64,000 nucleotides of DNA, from NCBI GenBank assembly GCA_000993615.1, contig LBWM01000006.1, forward strand, positions 24,651-88,650, in the 5' to 3' direction. Positions 42,721-52,263 of the stretch are shown piece after piece (within the stretch, counting starts at the first letter, position 1; every line of letters begins with the position of its first letter). The notes below the pieces were generated by a model. That model was not told the origin of the DNA. It saw nothing but the letters and a program-made list of their open reading frames with translations, and did not search any database. The translations under genes and the position numbers were made by a program. The DNA comes from Candidatus Peregrinibacteria bacterium GW2011_GWF2_39_17 (GTDB lineage Bacteria > Patescibacteriota > Gracilibacteria > UBA1369 > UBA12473).

Positions 42721-45405
42721 ATGCTCACTAAGTTGCTTAATAAAATTATCGGCGACCCTAATGAAAAAGAATTACACAAACTTCAACCACTCGTCGAAGA
42801 AGTCAACCAAATTGAAAAAGATTATCAAACTTCGCTACCCCCAAGTGATATTCCCCAAAAAACCGCGGAATTTAAACAACGTTTTAAGGACGGCCAATCC
42901 CTTGACGATCTTCTACCCGAAGCTTTTGCTTTGGCAAAATATGCTTGCCGGGTACTCATTGGCGAAAAATGGCTAGTTCGCGGCAAAGAAATAACTTGGG
43001 AAATGATTCCCTATGATGTCCAACTGATTGGAGGAATGGTTTTACACCAGGGTAAAATCGCAGAAATGAAAACTGGCGAAGGAAAAACCTTGGTATGTAC
43101 CCTTCCGATTTACCTAAATTCCCTAACTGGCAAAGGTGTTCACCTGGTAACGGTGAACGAATATTTAGCCCACCGCGATGCGGAATGGATGAGCGGATTG
43201 TTTAACAAATTAGGGCTTTCGATTGGAGTGATTGCTTATGGCCAATCACCTGCTGAAAAAAAGGCAGCCTATGACGCAGACGTTACTTATGGCACGAATA
43301 ATGAATTTGGGTTTGACTATTTAAGAGATAACATGGCTCGCCAAGCTCAACATCGAGTGCAACGCAAACTTAATTACGCAATCGTAGATGAAGTTGACTC
43401 TATTTTAATTGACGAAGCGCGTACTCCATTGATTATTTCCGCACCAGCCGAAGAATCAACGAGCAAATATCAAAAATACGCTCAGCTTGTTGGCCAACTA
43501 CAAGAAAATACCCATTACAATATTGATGAAAAAGCAAAAACAGCGGTTCTATCAGAAGAAGGAATTGCTAAAATGGAACAACTTTTGGGAGTAGAAAATA
43601 TTTATACCGAGGCAGGGTTTGAGGAAGTTCACCATATTGAGCAAGCGCTTAAAGCTTTAACGGTTTACAAGCTCGATGTGGACTATATGGTCAAAGACGG
43701 TGAAGTAATTATCGTTGATGAATTTACGGGACGTTTAATGGAAGGGAGACGTTATTCGCAAGGTTTACACCAAGCTATTGAGGCCAAAGAAGGGGTGGAA
43801 ATCAAAAGAGAAAGTAAAACTCTAGCAACCATTACTTTTCAAAATTACTTTAGACTTTTTGAAAAATTAGCCGGCATGACCGGAACCGCTATTACGGAAG
43901 CAGAAGAATTTGCCAGTATTTATGGACTGGAAACCTTAATCATACCCACTCATAAATCAGTAGTTCGCCAAGATTTAGCTGATGGAATTTACAAAAACAC
44001 CAAAGGGAAAATTATGTCGATTGTAACAAAAGTAAAAGAGCTACACGAAAAAGGACAACCGGTTCTTATTGGCACGATTTCAGTAGAAAAATCCGAACTG
44101 CTTAGTAAACTCCTTTCGGTGCAAGGAATCAAACATAATGTCCTTAATGCTAAATATCACGAACGAGAGGCGGAAATTATAGCTCAAGCTGGACAAAAAG
44201 GAGCAGTAACCATTGCCACAAACATGGCAGGACGGGGAACGGATATTAAGCTTGGGGAAGGGGTGGTTGAAGTGGGGGGGTTGTATGTAATTGGCACTGA
44301 ACGTCATGAAAGCAGACGCATTGATAATCAGCTACGAGGTCGTTCTGGACGACAAGGCGACCCTGGCGCCAGTCAGTTTTATGTTTCCATGGAAGATGAT
44401 TTAATGCGTTTATTTGGTTCAGATCGAGTAAGAGGAGTCATGGAGAGACTCGGAGTACCAGAAGATACGCCCATTGAAAGTAAATTCATTTCGCGTTCCA
44501 TTGAAAGTGCCCAAAAACGAGTTGAGGGACATCATTTTGATATTCGCAAACATCTCGTGGAATACGATAATGTGATGAACAGACATCGCGAAATTATGTA
44601 TAGGAAAAGAACTGACATTTTAGAAAAAGAAGTAATCACGGAGCACATTTTAGAAATGCTGAACGATGAGGCCAATTCCATTGTGATGAGTCATGCTTCC
44701 TTAGAAGATAAGGACAAGTGGAATTACAAAGAAATTGCAGAAACCCTCAGTAATCTTCATCGAGATTCAGAAAATGTGATTTTAGAAAAAGATTTAAGGG
44801 CACATGAAAAATCCGAAGACCTAGTAGCAAAAGCTCAAAATTTTTTACGCCAAGAATACGAACATAAAAAATCCATGTTCCCGGAACCGCAAATCATGGA
44901 AAAGATTGAAAAAATGGTAGCACTTCGCGTTATTGACACTTTGTGGATGGATCATATTGATGCTATGTCCAGATTAAGAGAAAATGTCTCGCTGCGCGGT
45001 TATGGACAACGTGATCCCCTGGTAGAATACAAAGGTGAAGCTTTTAATATGTTTGTCAAACTTAATGCTGACATCCAGCACCAAATAGTGAACACCTTAT
45101 TTAAAATTAAAGTTGAAAAAGAGGAAAATCCGGTTATGGCAATACCTCCAGCCTTAACTCATTTAATAACTAATGCTCAAGCCATAGAAGGAACACTCTC
45201 TAAAGACGAAATAAAATCTTTACCTCAAAAAATTACGACCATCAAAGCAGAAGAAAACGCCCCTTTGGCAAGCAATCAACCTAAAATAATTGGCACACAC
45301 ACAGTAACAGGAACTGGGATTGATAATGAAAAAATTGGTCGAAATGACCCTTGCCCTTGCGGCAGCGGCAAGAAATACAAAAAATGCCATGGGCAACATC
45401 TTTAA
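42721..45405 (+). CDS. secA: Preprotein translocase ATPase SecA
   Basis: SecA drives export through SecYEG. The 894-residue protein has NBD1 with GEGKT (119-123), the [15 protein letters not shown]alker B, the peptide cross-linking domain, the second ATPase domain with [15 protein letters not shown] and [18 protein letters not shown] (key R-x-x-G-R-x-G-R-Q-G), the helical wing and the C-terminal zinc knuckle [14 protein letters not shown] short insertion ([15 protein letters not shown]) separates the usual ACRVL and DVQLIGG. The many signal-peptide proteins nearby would be its substrates. Confidence 0.97.
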   Translation: MLTKLLNKIIGDPNEKELHKLQPLVEEVNQIEKDYQTSLPPSDIPQKTAEFKQRFKDGQSLDDLLPEAFALAKYACRVLIGEKWLVRGKEITWEMIPYDVQLIGGMVLHQGKIAEMKTGEGKTLVCTLPIYLNSLTGKGVHLVTVNEYLAHRDAEWMSGLFNKLGLSIGVIAYGQSPAEKKAAYDADVTYGTNNEFGFDYLRDNMARQAQHRVQRKLNYAIVDEVDSILIDEARTPLIISAPAEESTSKYQKYAQLVGQLQENTHYNIDEKAKTAVLSEEGIAKMEQLLGVENIYTEAGFEEVHHIEQALKALTVYKLDVDYMVKDGEVIIVDEFTGRLMEGRRYSQGLHQAIEAKEGVEIKRESKTLATITFQNYFRLFEKLAGMTGTAITEAEEFASIYGLETLIIPTHKSVVRQDLADGIYKNTKGKIMSIVTKVKELHEKGQPVLIGTISVEKSELLSKLLSVQGIKHNVLNAKYHEREAEIIAQAGQKGAVTIATNMAGRGTDIKLGEGVVEVGGLYVIGTERHESRRIDNQLRGRSGRQGDPGASQFYVSMEDDLMRLFGSDRVRGVMERLGVPEDTPIESKFISRSIESAQKRVEGHHFDIRKHLVEYDNVMNRHREIMYRKRTDILEKEVITEHILEMLNDEANSIVMSHASLEDKDKWNYKEIAETLSNLHRDSENVILEKDLRAHEKSEDLVAKAQNFLRQEYEHKKSMFPEPQIMEKIEKMVALRVIDTLWMDHIDAMSRLRENVSLRGYGQRDPLVEYKGEAFNMFVKLNADIQHQIVNTLFKIKVEKEENPVMAIPPALTHLITNAQAIEGTLSKDEIKSLPQKITTIKAEENAPLASNQPKIIGTHTVTGTGIDNEKIGRNDPCPCGSGKKYKKCHGQHL

Positions 45406-45518
45406 AAGAGATGCTAATCAACAAACTATCCGACGGAAAGCTTATTCAACTATTATTATTAAAAAATATGAAAATCGCTTGCAAAATTAAGTATTATCCA
45501 GAATTACAAAAGCATATC

Positions 45519-47852
45519 TCACACAGTTTCTCCCTTTACAAAAACTTCCCTTGGTTTAGCGCCTTGTCCGGGACCGACAACTCCATTTTCTTCTAAAAGA
45601 TCAATTAATCTGGCTGCCCGCGAATAACCAATTTTGAGGTGTCGCTGCAAAAGAGTGGCTGAAGCTTTTTGAGTACGTTTCACTATTTCCAACGCTTGAT
45701 CGTACAAATCATCATCATCATCTCCACCTATTGCAGATTTTGGAACACCATTAACTTTAATGCCAGCGGTTTTTCGGGAAGTGATATCTTCTAAATATTC
45801 CGGCTCATTCCCGTCAATTGTTAATTTAACGCGATTGGCTAATTTTTGAATTTCTTGAGTGGAAACAAAAACTCCTTGAACTCGAATTGGTTTCCCCATG
45901 GTGCCGGATAAATACAGCATATCACCACGGCCCAACAAATCCTCAGCCCCAATCCCATCTAAAATAGTTCGGGAATCAATTGAAGAAGCAACCGTAAAAG
46001 CGATACGAGCCGGTATATTGGCCTTAATTAAACCGGTAATAACATCAACTGAAGGTCTTTGTGTGGCCACAATTAAATGAATACCCACGGCTCTAGCCAT
46101 TTGCGCGATACGGCAAATAGAAGCTTCCACTTCCTTACCGGCCACCATCATCATATCGGCTAATTCATCAATTAAAACCACAATACGGGGCATGGACTGA
46201 GGTGAATTAGGATCGTCATTATAATCTTGAATATTTCTTTGGCCCGCATCAGCAAAAACCGTATAACGACGAGTCATTTCCGCCACCACCCAGCGTAAAG
46301 CAATGGCAGCTTTTTCCGGCTCAGTGATAACCGGTGTTAACAGATGAGGAATACCGTTATAGGCCGTCAACTCAACTTGCTTAGGATCAATTAAAATTAA
46401 TTTTAATTCACGGGGAGAATTTTGATATAAAAAGGCTGACAAAAAAACATTGGTGGCAACTGATTTTCCTGAACCAGTAGCCCCGGCAATTAATAAATGA
46501 GGCATAATTGATAAATCTTCAATAATCGGTTTTCCATTTACACTACGCCCCATAGGTAGTAAAAGCTTAGATTTATTTTTCTTTTGAGCGATTTTCCATT
46601 CTTCACATTCCAAAATTTCACGAAGATGCACAATGCTACGAGTATCATTAGGAACTTCAATTCCAACTAAAGATTTTCCAGGAATCGGAGCCTCGATTCT
46701 AATGGCCGGAGCAGCCAAGGCCAAAGCTAAATCATTTTTTAAAGTCGTTATTTTGGATAATTTAATGCCCTCGTGCGGTTTAAGGGTATATTGAATAACA
46801 GTTGGCCCCACATGGATATCATACATTTTTACCGGAATATCGAATTGACCTAATTTATCATGAATGGCCTCTGCTTTTTCTCTTAATAATTCCTGATTAA
46901 GCTGAATATCAATAGTTTCATCGCTTAATAAATCCAGAGAAGGAAATTCCCAAGGAATTTCTTCTTTAAATTCAGATTCGGCTTCGGCCTTTTCCAGCTC
47001 CTCGACAATCCGTTCTACCGGAATGGATTGCCCCTTTTCTTGCTCACCCGGGTCATCACCTGCATCACCTTCTGATTCATAAAAAGCTTTATTTTTTGAC
47101 CCTATAGCAGTGGTTCCAACGATTTCATCTCCCTCGTCTCCAATCATTTTTACAGTCATTAAATCAGTGTCACTTGAATCGCCAATTGGCTTTACCACGT
47201 GAATCATCATATCATCATCTAAACCAGCTTGCTTTGATTCATCTTTAGAATGAGTAAAAGTTTTTTCTTTGGTTTCTGGTCGCTGCCAATTCCACTCAAA
47301 TAAACTAAAAATTTCACGCAAAGAAATAGAAAAAGTAAGCAGGATTGAAATTATAAATAAAGCGATAAAAACTACATAAGATCCGGTTATTCCCAAAATT
47401 TGTCTTCCTAAAAAACTGGAGACAAAACCAATATATCCGCCATACTGCCCAGCTTTGGCTACTTCATAAATTTGATCCTGGGGAACAGATAAATGAATTA
47501 TGCCTAAGCCGGCTGCCACCATTAAAATAAGTCCCAAAATTCGCGTTGCTTCAAATTCCACGCGTCTTGAAAAGAACAATGCCAAACCAATTCCTCCCAA
47601 AAAAACAGGTACCGCATAAAGCCCCCAGCCGAAAATCGGGGAGAGAAAATTATTCCAAAAAGTCCCAACAAACCCTAATTGCCCATTAATACTTAAAATA
47701 GTTAAGACTGAAAGCGCCAAATAGATGACCGCCCAAATTTCTCGCATAACGTGCGAAGCCACAGAAATTTGCATTCCCTTGGCGCGCCGCCTGGACGAGC
47801 GGCTGCGACTGAAATTAGTATTAATTTTAATTCGTGGACGTTTTCGAGACAT
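45519..47852 (-). CDS. ftsK: DNA translocase FtsK/SpoIIIE
   Basis: FtsK pumps DNA at the division septum and helps resolve chromosome dimers. From the ATG at 47852 (MSRKRPRIK) it has 777 residues. Four to five membrane helices (about 40-185) anchor it. A ~130-residue acidic linker follows, then the alpha domain, the RecA-like motor with Walker A GATGSGKSVATNV and Walker B VVLIDELADMMM, and a C-terminal gamma winged-helix domain with LLQRHLKIGYSRAARLIDLLEENGVVG that reads KOPS-type sites. The membrane part is shorter than in E. coli but normal for SpoIIIE-like proteins. Confidence 0.95.
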   Translation of the reverse strand: MSRKRPRIKINTNFSRSRSSRRRAKGMQISVASHVMREIWAVIYLALSVLTILSINGQLGFVGTFWNNFLSPIFGWGLYAVPVFLGGIGLALFFSRRVEFEATRILGLILMVAAGLGIIHLSVPQDQIYEVAKAGQYGGYIGFVSSFLGRQILGITGSYVVFIALFIISILLTFSISLREIFSLFEWNWQRPETKEKTFTHSKDESKQAGLDDDMMIHVVKPIGDSSDTDLMTVKMIGDEGDEIVGTTAIGSKNKAFYESEGDAGDDPGEQEKGQSIPVERIVEELEKAEAESEFKEEIPWEFPSLDLLSDETIDIQLNQELLREKAEAIHDKLGQFDIPVKMYDIHVGPTVIQYTLKPHEGIKLSKITTLKNDLALALAAPAIRIEAPIPGKSLVGIEVPNDTRSIVHLREILECEEWKIAQKKNKSKLLLPMGRSVNGKPIIEDLSIMPHLLIAGATGSGKSVATNVFLSAFLYQNSPRELKLILIDPKQVELTAYNGIPHLLTPVITEPEKAAIALRWVVAEMTRRYTVFADAGQRNIQDYNDDPNSPQSMPRIVVLIDELADMMMVAGKEVEASICRIAQMARAVGIHLIVATQRPSVDVITGLIKANIPARIAFTVASSIDSRTILDGIGAEDLLGRGDMLYLSGTMGKPIRVQGVFVSTQEIQKLANRVKLTIDGNEPEYLEDITSRKTAGIKVNGVPKSAIGGDDDDDLYDQALEIVKRTQKASATLLQRHLKIGYSRAARLIDLLEENGVVGPGQGAKPREVFVKGETV

Positions 47853-47992
47853 TATGCAATAACTATACAAAAACAAGTCCCTTTAGGCAAAAAGAATTTG
47901 GGCTTTGCGCCTTAAAAGGGTAAAATTTCGATTAAGAAGCCCCCTAAATGAGCCTAAAATTACGCCGCAAATTTAAACTTTAAAATTCTCCC

Positions 47993-49501
47993 ATGATCAA
48001 AACTCGCTTTGCACCCTCCCCCACCGGCTTTGTGCACATCGGCAACCTACGAACCGCTCTCTATGCGTACCTTTTTGCCAAACAACAAAAGGGACATTTA
48101 ATTTTACGAATTGAGGATACAGATCAAGAAAGATTTGTAGAAGGAGCCATGGAAAGCCTAATTAACACCTTAAAATGGGCTGGCTTATCTTACGATGAAG
48201 GCCCACACCCAGATGATCTAACCCAATCAATCGGAGAAGCTGGCCCCTATATCCAATCGCAACGACTGGAAATTTACAAAGAAGAGGTACAAAAATTATT
48301 GGAAACTGGCCATGCTTACCACTGTTTTTGCAGCCTGGAACGGCTTGACCAAATGCGTAAAGATCAACAAGAGCGCCATTTAGCGCCAATGTACGATAAA
48401 AAATGCCGCTATCGCCCTAAGGAGGAAATTAAGCAACTTCTGGAGGAAAAAGCCCCTTATGTAATTCGCTTGGCAATTCCGGAACACGACACTTTGCGTT
48501 TTCGTGACTTGGTTCGAGGCGATTTACAATTTGAATCAGCGACAATTGACGATCAAGTGCTAGTTAAATCGGATGGCTTCCCTACCTATCACTTAGCTAA
48601 TGTGGTTGATGACCATTTAATGAAAGTCACCCATGTGATTCGAGGCGAAGAATGGCTTCCTTCCACTCCAAAACATGTCTATCTTTACAAAGCTTTTAAC
48701 TGGGAAAGACCAGAATTCGCTCATATCCCGCTTTTTCTCAATAAAGACAAATCCAAACTAAGTAAGCGCCAAAATGACGTGGCCGTAGAAGACTATATTA
48801 AAAAAGGATATCTACCCGAAGCGATGCTGAATTTTATAGCTCTACTGGGCTGGAATCCCGGAGCCGGTGAAACCAACGAAATTTTCAGCCTTGATCAATT
48901 AGTGGAGAAATTTAATTTAGGAAAAGTGCATAAAGCAGGAGCGGTTTTTGACCTTGAAAGGCTTAATTGGTTTAATGCACACTATATTCGGGCACTTTCG
49001 GTAGAAGAATTTGCGGGTAAAATTTATCCTTGGCTTGAAAAAACAGATTGGTTTAAAGGAACAGCTGATGACTTACAAAAAAAAGAGGTGTATCGCCTTC
49101 TGCCCGCCATCCAGACCAGAATCACGATACTCAGTGAAGCTCCTGCCATTCTCAATTATCTTTTGGCTGAAAAGCTAGAATATAATCCTTCATTGCTCAA
49201 AAATGAAAAAATGAATGTCGACTTACCCGTGGCCAAAAGTGCGCTTCAAGCTTGCTATGAGGATCTCAAAAAACACGACGATTTTTCTTCCGAAGACGCA
49301 ATCAAGGCCTGTCTTGTCAAAACCATCGACCGTCTCAAATTCAAAAACGGTCAAGTGCTTTGGCCGCTACGCGTGGCTTTATCTGGGCAGGAATATTCGC
49401 CAGGGGCATTTGAGATGATTTTTTTGCTGGGAAAAGAAAAAAGCCTAGAGAGAATCGGAAAAACGAATTCTAGTTTGGCCGCCACCCCCGCCAACCTTTG
49501 A
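47993..49501 (+). CDS. gltX: Glutamyl-tRNA synthetase
   Basis: GltX charges tRNA-Glu. The 502-residue protein begins RFAPSPTGFVHIGNLRTALYAYL, with the class I HIGH-type motif HIGN at 15-18, then RIEDTDQERF, GDDxxL-like GEEWLPSTPKH and KLSKRQNDVAV (the KMSKS equivalent, about 258). The C-terminal helical domain is intact to LWPLRVALSG. No gatCAB genes are in the window, so whether it is discriminating or also charges tRNA-Gln cannot be decided. It is divergent from ftsK. Confidence 0.96.
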   Translation: MIKTRFAPSPTGFVHIGNLRTALYAYLFAKQQKGHLILRIEDTDQERFVEGAMESLINTLKWAGLSYDEGPHPDDLTQSIGEAGPYIQSQRLEIYKEEVQKLLETGHAYHCFCSLERLDQMRKDQQERHLAPMYDKKCRYRPKEEIKQLLEEKAPYVIRLAIPEHDTLRFRDLVRGDLQFESATIDDQVLVKSDGFPTYHLANVVDDHLMKVTHVIRGEEWLPSTPKHVYLYKAFNWERPEFAHIPLFLNKDKSKLSKRQNDVAVEDYIKKGYLPEAMLNFIALLGWNPGAGETNEIFSLDQLVEKFNLGKVHKAGAVFDLERLNWFNAHYIRALSVEEFAGKIYPWLEKTDWFKGTADDLQKKEVYRLLPAIQTRITILSEAPAILNYLLAEKLEYNPSLLKNEKMNVDLPVAKSALQACYEDLKKHDDFSSEDAIKACLVKTIDRLKFKNGQVLWPLRVALSGQEYSPGAFEMIFLLGKEKSLERIGKTNSSLAATPANL

Positions 49502-49536
49502 GTTGCACCACTGCTTCTTTCTTTGTCAAATTTCCC

Positions 49537-49565
49537 TTGCAATTTCGGGGGTTTGGCACTAAACT
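49537..49565 (+). promoter_or_regulatory. Promoter of the zinc-ribbon protein gene
   Basis: TTGCAA (49537-49542), a 17-bp spacer and TAAACT (49560-49565) lie 27 bases before the ATG at 49593. Confidence 0.55.
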
Positions 49566-49592
49566 AAAGTACACTTTTTGACGATTATAAAC

Positions 49593-49925
49593 ATGAATTT
49601 TTCTGAATTAAAACGTCTACTTAAAGAGCTTAAATCTGTTGCCCCGTGCCGGGAATGCGGTCATATTTTTGAGGATACCGAAATCAACGTAGTTGGCACC
49701 TTGCATGATCAGGGCTTTTTTGTAGGACACTGCCCTGTTTGCCAGCATGATCTACTAATCAATGTTCATGTGCAGGCTCGCCGACCAGCTCATCGCAGCA
49801 TTAGTAAACGAGGACCGTCAAATTCCCCCTCGCTGAAACCCATTACTCAAAATGAGATTTTGGATCTTTGCAATTTTCTCAAGGATTTTAACGGTGATTT
49901 TTCCTCACTCTTTAGTAAACAGTAA
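49593..49925 (+). CDS. Small protein with two CxxC pairs (zinc-ribbon-like)
   Basis: From the ATG at 49593 the protein has 110 residues; the TTG at 49578 lies in the likely 5' leader. It has a helix (NFSELKRLLKELKS), then CREC (about 19-22) and CPVC (about 48-51) on either side of a beta hairpin, the layout of a zinc ribbon. The rest is basic and Ser/Pro-rich with a C-terminal helix. A nucleic-acid or protein interaction role is inferred. Its stop overlaps the ATG of the next gene by one base. Confidence 0.6.
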   Translation: MNFSELKRLLKELKSVAPCRECGHIFEDTEINVVGTLHDQGFFVGHCPVCQHDLLINVHVQARRPAHRSISKRGPSNSPSLKPITQNEILDLCNFLKDFNGDFSSLFSKQ

Positions 49926-50200
49926 TGAAAAAATTCCTCCCGGCTATCGCCTTATTACTCCTCTTAAGCGGCTGTTCGGCTAACGAAACAGCGCAAACAG
50001 TTTTTAAAGAATTAACAGAAGCCTACACTAATATAGAGGCTAAAATTAGCGATACTAAAACCTGGATGCAAACTAAAATTTTACAAATCGAAGAGGCCGT
50101 CAATAATGTTAAACAGGCGACTAACGATGTTCAAGAAGCAACTGACAGCGTTAATAACGTCTTAAATAGCATCCAAACCGTTACCGACGTTACCAACTAA
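49925..50200 (+). CDS. Small coiled-coil lipoprotein
   Basis: A 91-residue secreted protein with a textbook lipoprotein signal: MKKFLPAIALLLLLSGC with the lipobox LSGC and Cys17 as the lipidated residue. The mature part is one long amphipathic helix (about 22-88) with heptad-like spacing (FKELTEAYTNIEAKI; ILQIEEAVNNVKQAT; DVQEATDSVNNVLNSI), so it probably forms a coiled-coil oligomer anchored in the membrane, like a small Lpp-type spacer. It is translationally coupled to the zinc-ribbon gene. Confidence 0.75.
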   Translation: MKKFLPAIALLLLLSGCSANETAQTVFKELTEAYTNIEAKISDTKTWMQTKILQIEEAVNNVKQATNDVQEATDSVNNVLNSIQTVTDVTN

Positions 50201-50340
50201 CTGTTACGCCAAAAGAAAATTAGATCCGACTTTTAAAGTGGGAACAAAAAAAATTTATTCCTCTAATTAAGATTTTTGTCGGTTCATGCTTTTTCACATT
50301 TTTGCAAATTTTTATTCATGTCAAATGTGCTATAGGAGTA

Positions 50341-50367
50341 TTACCGGGTGGTAAGCCCCCGTGGGGA
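50341..50367 (+). other. Pair of adjacent hairpins before the PHP gene
   Basis: TTACC-GGGT-GGTAA (50341-50354) is followed at once by a CCCC-CGT-GGGG hairpin (50357-50367), about 55 bases before the ATG at 50421. No T tract follows. The pair could be a 5'-leader structure or a weak terminator of the preceding lipoprotein gene. Confidence 0.3.
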
Positions 50368-50420
50368 GGGAGGGGAATAATTTCGTAGCCCGAATCCCTT
50401 ATCTGGCCTATAATAAAGCC

Positions 50421-51200
50421 ATGCTAAAAGCCACCTTACACACCCATCTCCAAGGCGACCATGACGACTATATTGGGCATACTGGCTTTGAACTTCTGGA
50501 TTATGCCAAAAAACTAAATTTTGACGTAGTGGCCTTTTCCGCTCACGAACGAGTTATCATTACCGAAGATCTTAAACAATATGCGCGCAGCCTGGATATT
50601 TTATTAATTCCCGGAATTGAAATTAACCTAGGAGGACACGTCCTTATTCTTAATGCTCACCCCGAAACCCAGTATCTAAAAACCCTAGAAGACCTTAGGT
50701 CTTACAGACTAAATCACCCTGAAATTTTTATCATTGCGGCTCATCCCTTTTTCCCGCAAAGCAGTATGTGCTTACAGCTTAATGCTCATCGTTATATCGA
50801 TGTTTTTGACGGAATTGAACAATCCTGGTTTTACACTGAGTGGTTTAATTTCAATAAAAAAGCAGAGTCTTTAGCAAAGCAACATAATCTTCCTTATATT
50901 GCGACTTCAGATGTTCATATTTTAGAAATGCTACATTTGGATTATGTCTTTATTGATGCCGAAAAAAGCATCGAAGCTGTTTTTGAGGCCATGAGATCTA
51001 AACGTTTTTATTCAATAAGTTATCCAAAAAGTCTATTTCAGATGATAAAAATCTTTGCTAAAATGAATTTAGTGAATGCTAAACGCTATTTGCCTTGGTC
51101 GCCTCCTCATTTTATTTTCGATCATGAGAGAATTTCTCGCCACCATCAAAGCCAAAGCCAAACAAAACCCAAAGCGAATTATCTTTCCAGAGGGATTTGA
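50421..51200 (+). CDS. PHP-domain metal-dependent hydrolase
   Basis: The ATG at 50421 gives 259 residues starting MLKATLHTHLQGDHDDYIGHTG. The HTH motif at about 7-9, then AFSAHERVI, GIEINL, IIAAHPFFP and ATSDVHIL supply the metal-binding His/Asp/Glu set of the PHP fold. PHP proteins hydrolyse phosphoesters such as histidinol phosphate or nucleotides; the substrate here is unknown. There is no polymerase domain. Its last 26 codons overlap pta by 77 bp in another frame. Confidence 0.82.
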   Translation: MLKATLHTHLQGDHDDYIGHTGFELLDYAKKLNFDVVAFSAHERVIITEDLKQYARSLDILLIPGIEINLGGHVLILNAHPETQYLKTLEDLRSYRLNHPEIFIIAAHPFFPQSSMCLQLNAHRYIDVFDGIEQSWFYTEWFNFNKKAESLAKQHNLPYIATSDVHILEMLHLDYVFIDAEKSIEAVFEAMRSKRFYSISYPKSLFQMIKIFAKMNLVNAKRYLPWSPPHFIFDHERISRHHQSQSQTKPKANYLSRGI

Positions 51201-52128
51201 GCCTAGAATTTTAGCCACAGCATCTACCTTGCTGCACGAAAAAACAGCGATTCCGGTCATTTTAGGGGACAAGGAAGATTTAATGAAACAAGCCAAAGAA
51301 GCTGGTCACACTATTGAATGGAATCGACTTGAGGTCATTAATCCTCACACAGATAGCCGTTTAAAAGCTTATGCGAAAACCTATTTTGAAATGCGAAAAG
51401 GCGCTATTACAGAGAAAGCGGCTTTGGAGGAAATGGAAAATAACATTAACACCTTTGGAACCATGCTGGTTGAAATGGGTGAAGTTGACGGTATGATTTC
51501 CGGCACCACCTTTCCCACCTCAGATACAGTGAGGCCGGCTTTGCGTATTATTAAAACCAAAGAAAAATTTCATAAAGTTTCTGGGTTCTTTTTTATGATT
51601 TTAGAAAAAAGAATTTTACTTTTTGCGGATTGTGCCATTTTAGAAGATCCGAACTCTAACGAACTAGCTGATATCGCTATTGATACCGCAGAAACTGCGC
51701 GACGATTCGGGATTGAACCACGCGTTGCCATGCTTTCTTTTTCCACAGCCGGATCAGGAGGTAGCCACCCTTTTGTAAAGAAAGTCCAAGAAGCTACTAA
51801 AATGGTTAAATATAAGCGCCCAGATTTAATCGTGGAAGGAGAAATGCAGGTGGACGCCGCTTTAATTCCGGCAGTTTGCCGTCGAAAATTTCCGCAAATA
51901 AAAACTCCGGGTGATTTTAATGTTTTAATATTTCCAGATCTCCAGTCAGGAAATATTTCCTATAAACTTGTACAACGTTTGGCTGGAGCCGATGCCATTG
52001 GACCTATCTTACAAGGCCTTAATAAGCCGGTAAATGACCTTTCGCGCGGATGTTCCGCCGAAGACATTGTAAATTTAGCCGCTTTTACCACAATCGAAGC
52101 CCAAGGAGTTGAAAAATATTTAGAATAA
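51124..52128 (+). CDS. pta: Phosphate acetyltransferase
   Basis: Pta converts acetyl-CoA and phosphate to acetyl phosphate. The ATG at 51124 is required, because MREFLATIKAKAKQNPKRIIFPEG is the normal family N terminus. The 334-residue protein has the short, single-domain form: MISGTTFPTSDTVRPALRII, AMLSFSTAGSGG, VEGEMQVDAAL, FPDLQSGNISYKLVQR and GADAIGPILQGLNKPVNDLSRG. It pairs with ackA 135 bp downstream to make ATP and acetate. It overlaps the PHP gene, indicating one transcript. Confidence 0.95.
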   Translation: MREFLATIKAKAKQNPKRIIFPEGFEPRILATASTLLHEKTAIPVILGDKEDLMKQAKEAGHTIEWNRLEVINPHTDSRLKAYAKTYFEMRKGAITEKAALEEMENNINTFGTMLVEMGEVDGMISGTTFPTSDTVRPALRIIKTKEKFHKVSGFFFMILEKRILLFADCAILEDPNSNELADIAIDTAETARRFGIEPRVAMLSFSTAGSGGSHPFVKKVQEATKMVKYKRPDLIVEGEMQVDAALIPAVCRRKFPQIKTPGDFNVLIFPDLQSGNISYKLVQRLAGADAIGPILQGLNKPVNDLSRGCSAEDIVNLAAFTTIEAQGVEKYLE

Positions 52129-52263
52129 AAATCTTTACCTCGCGATGATTAATCCTGACCTAAAAAGAACTACTTAAAGTGGAAGACTCTGTTCATGGTT
52201 AAGATGCTATTTTGGGAGTAGGCGGTGGCCACGGGGTGGTTTCCAAAAAAATAATTTAGCCCC

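Noticed and set aside
50341..50367. Riboswitch before the PHP gene
   Set aside because: Two small hairpins only; no known aptamer core and no terminator or start-site switch visible.
51124..51200. Later start for pta that would avoid the PHP overlap
   Set aside because: It would remove the conserved N-terminal helix and the KRIIFPEG strand of the family.
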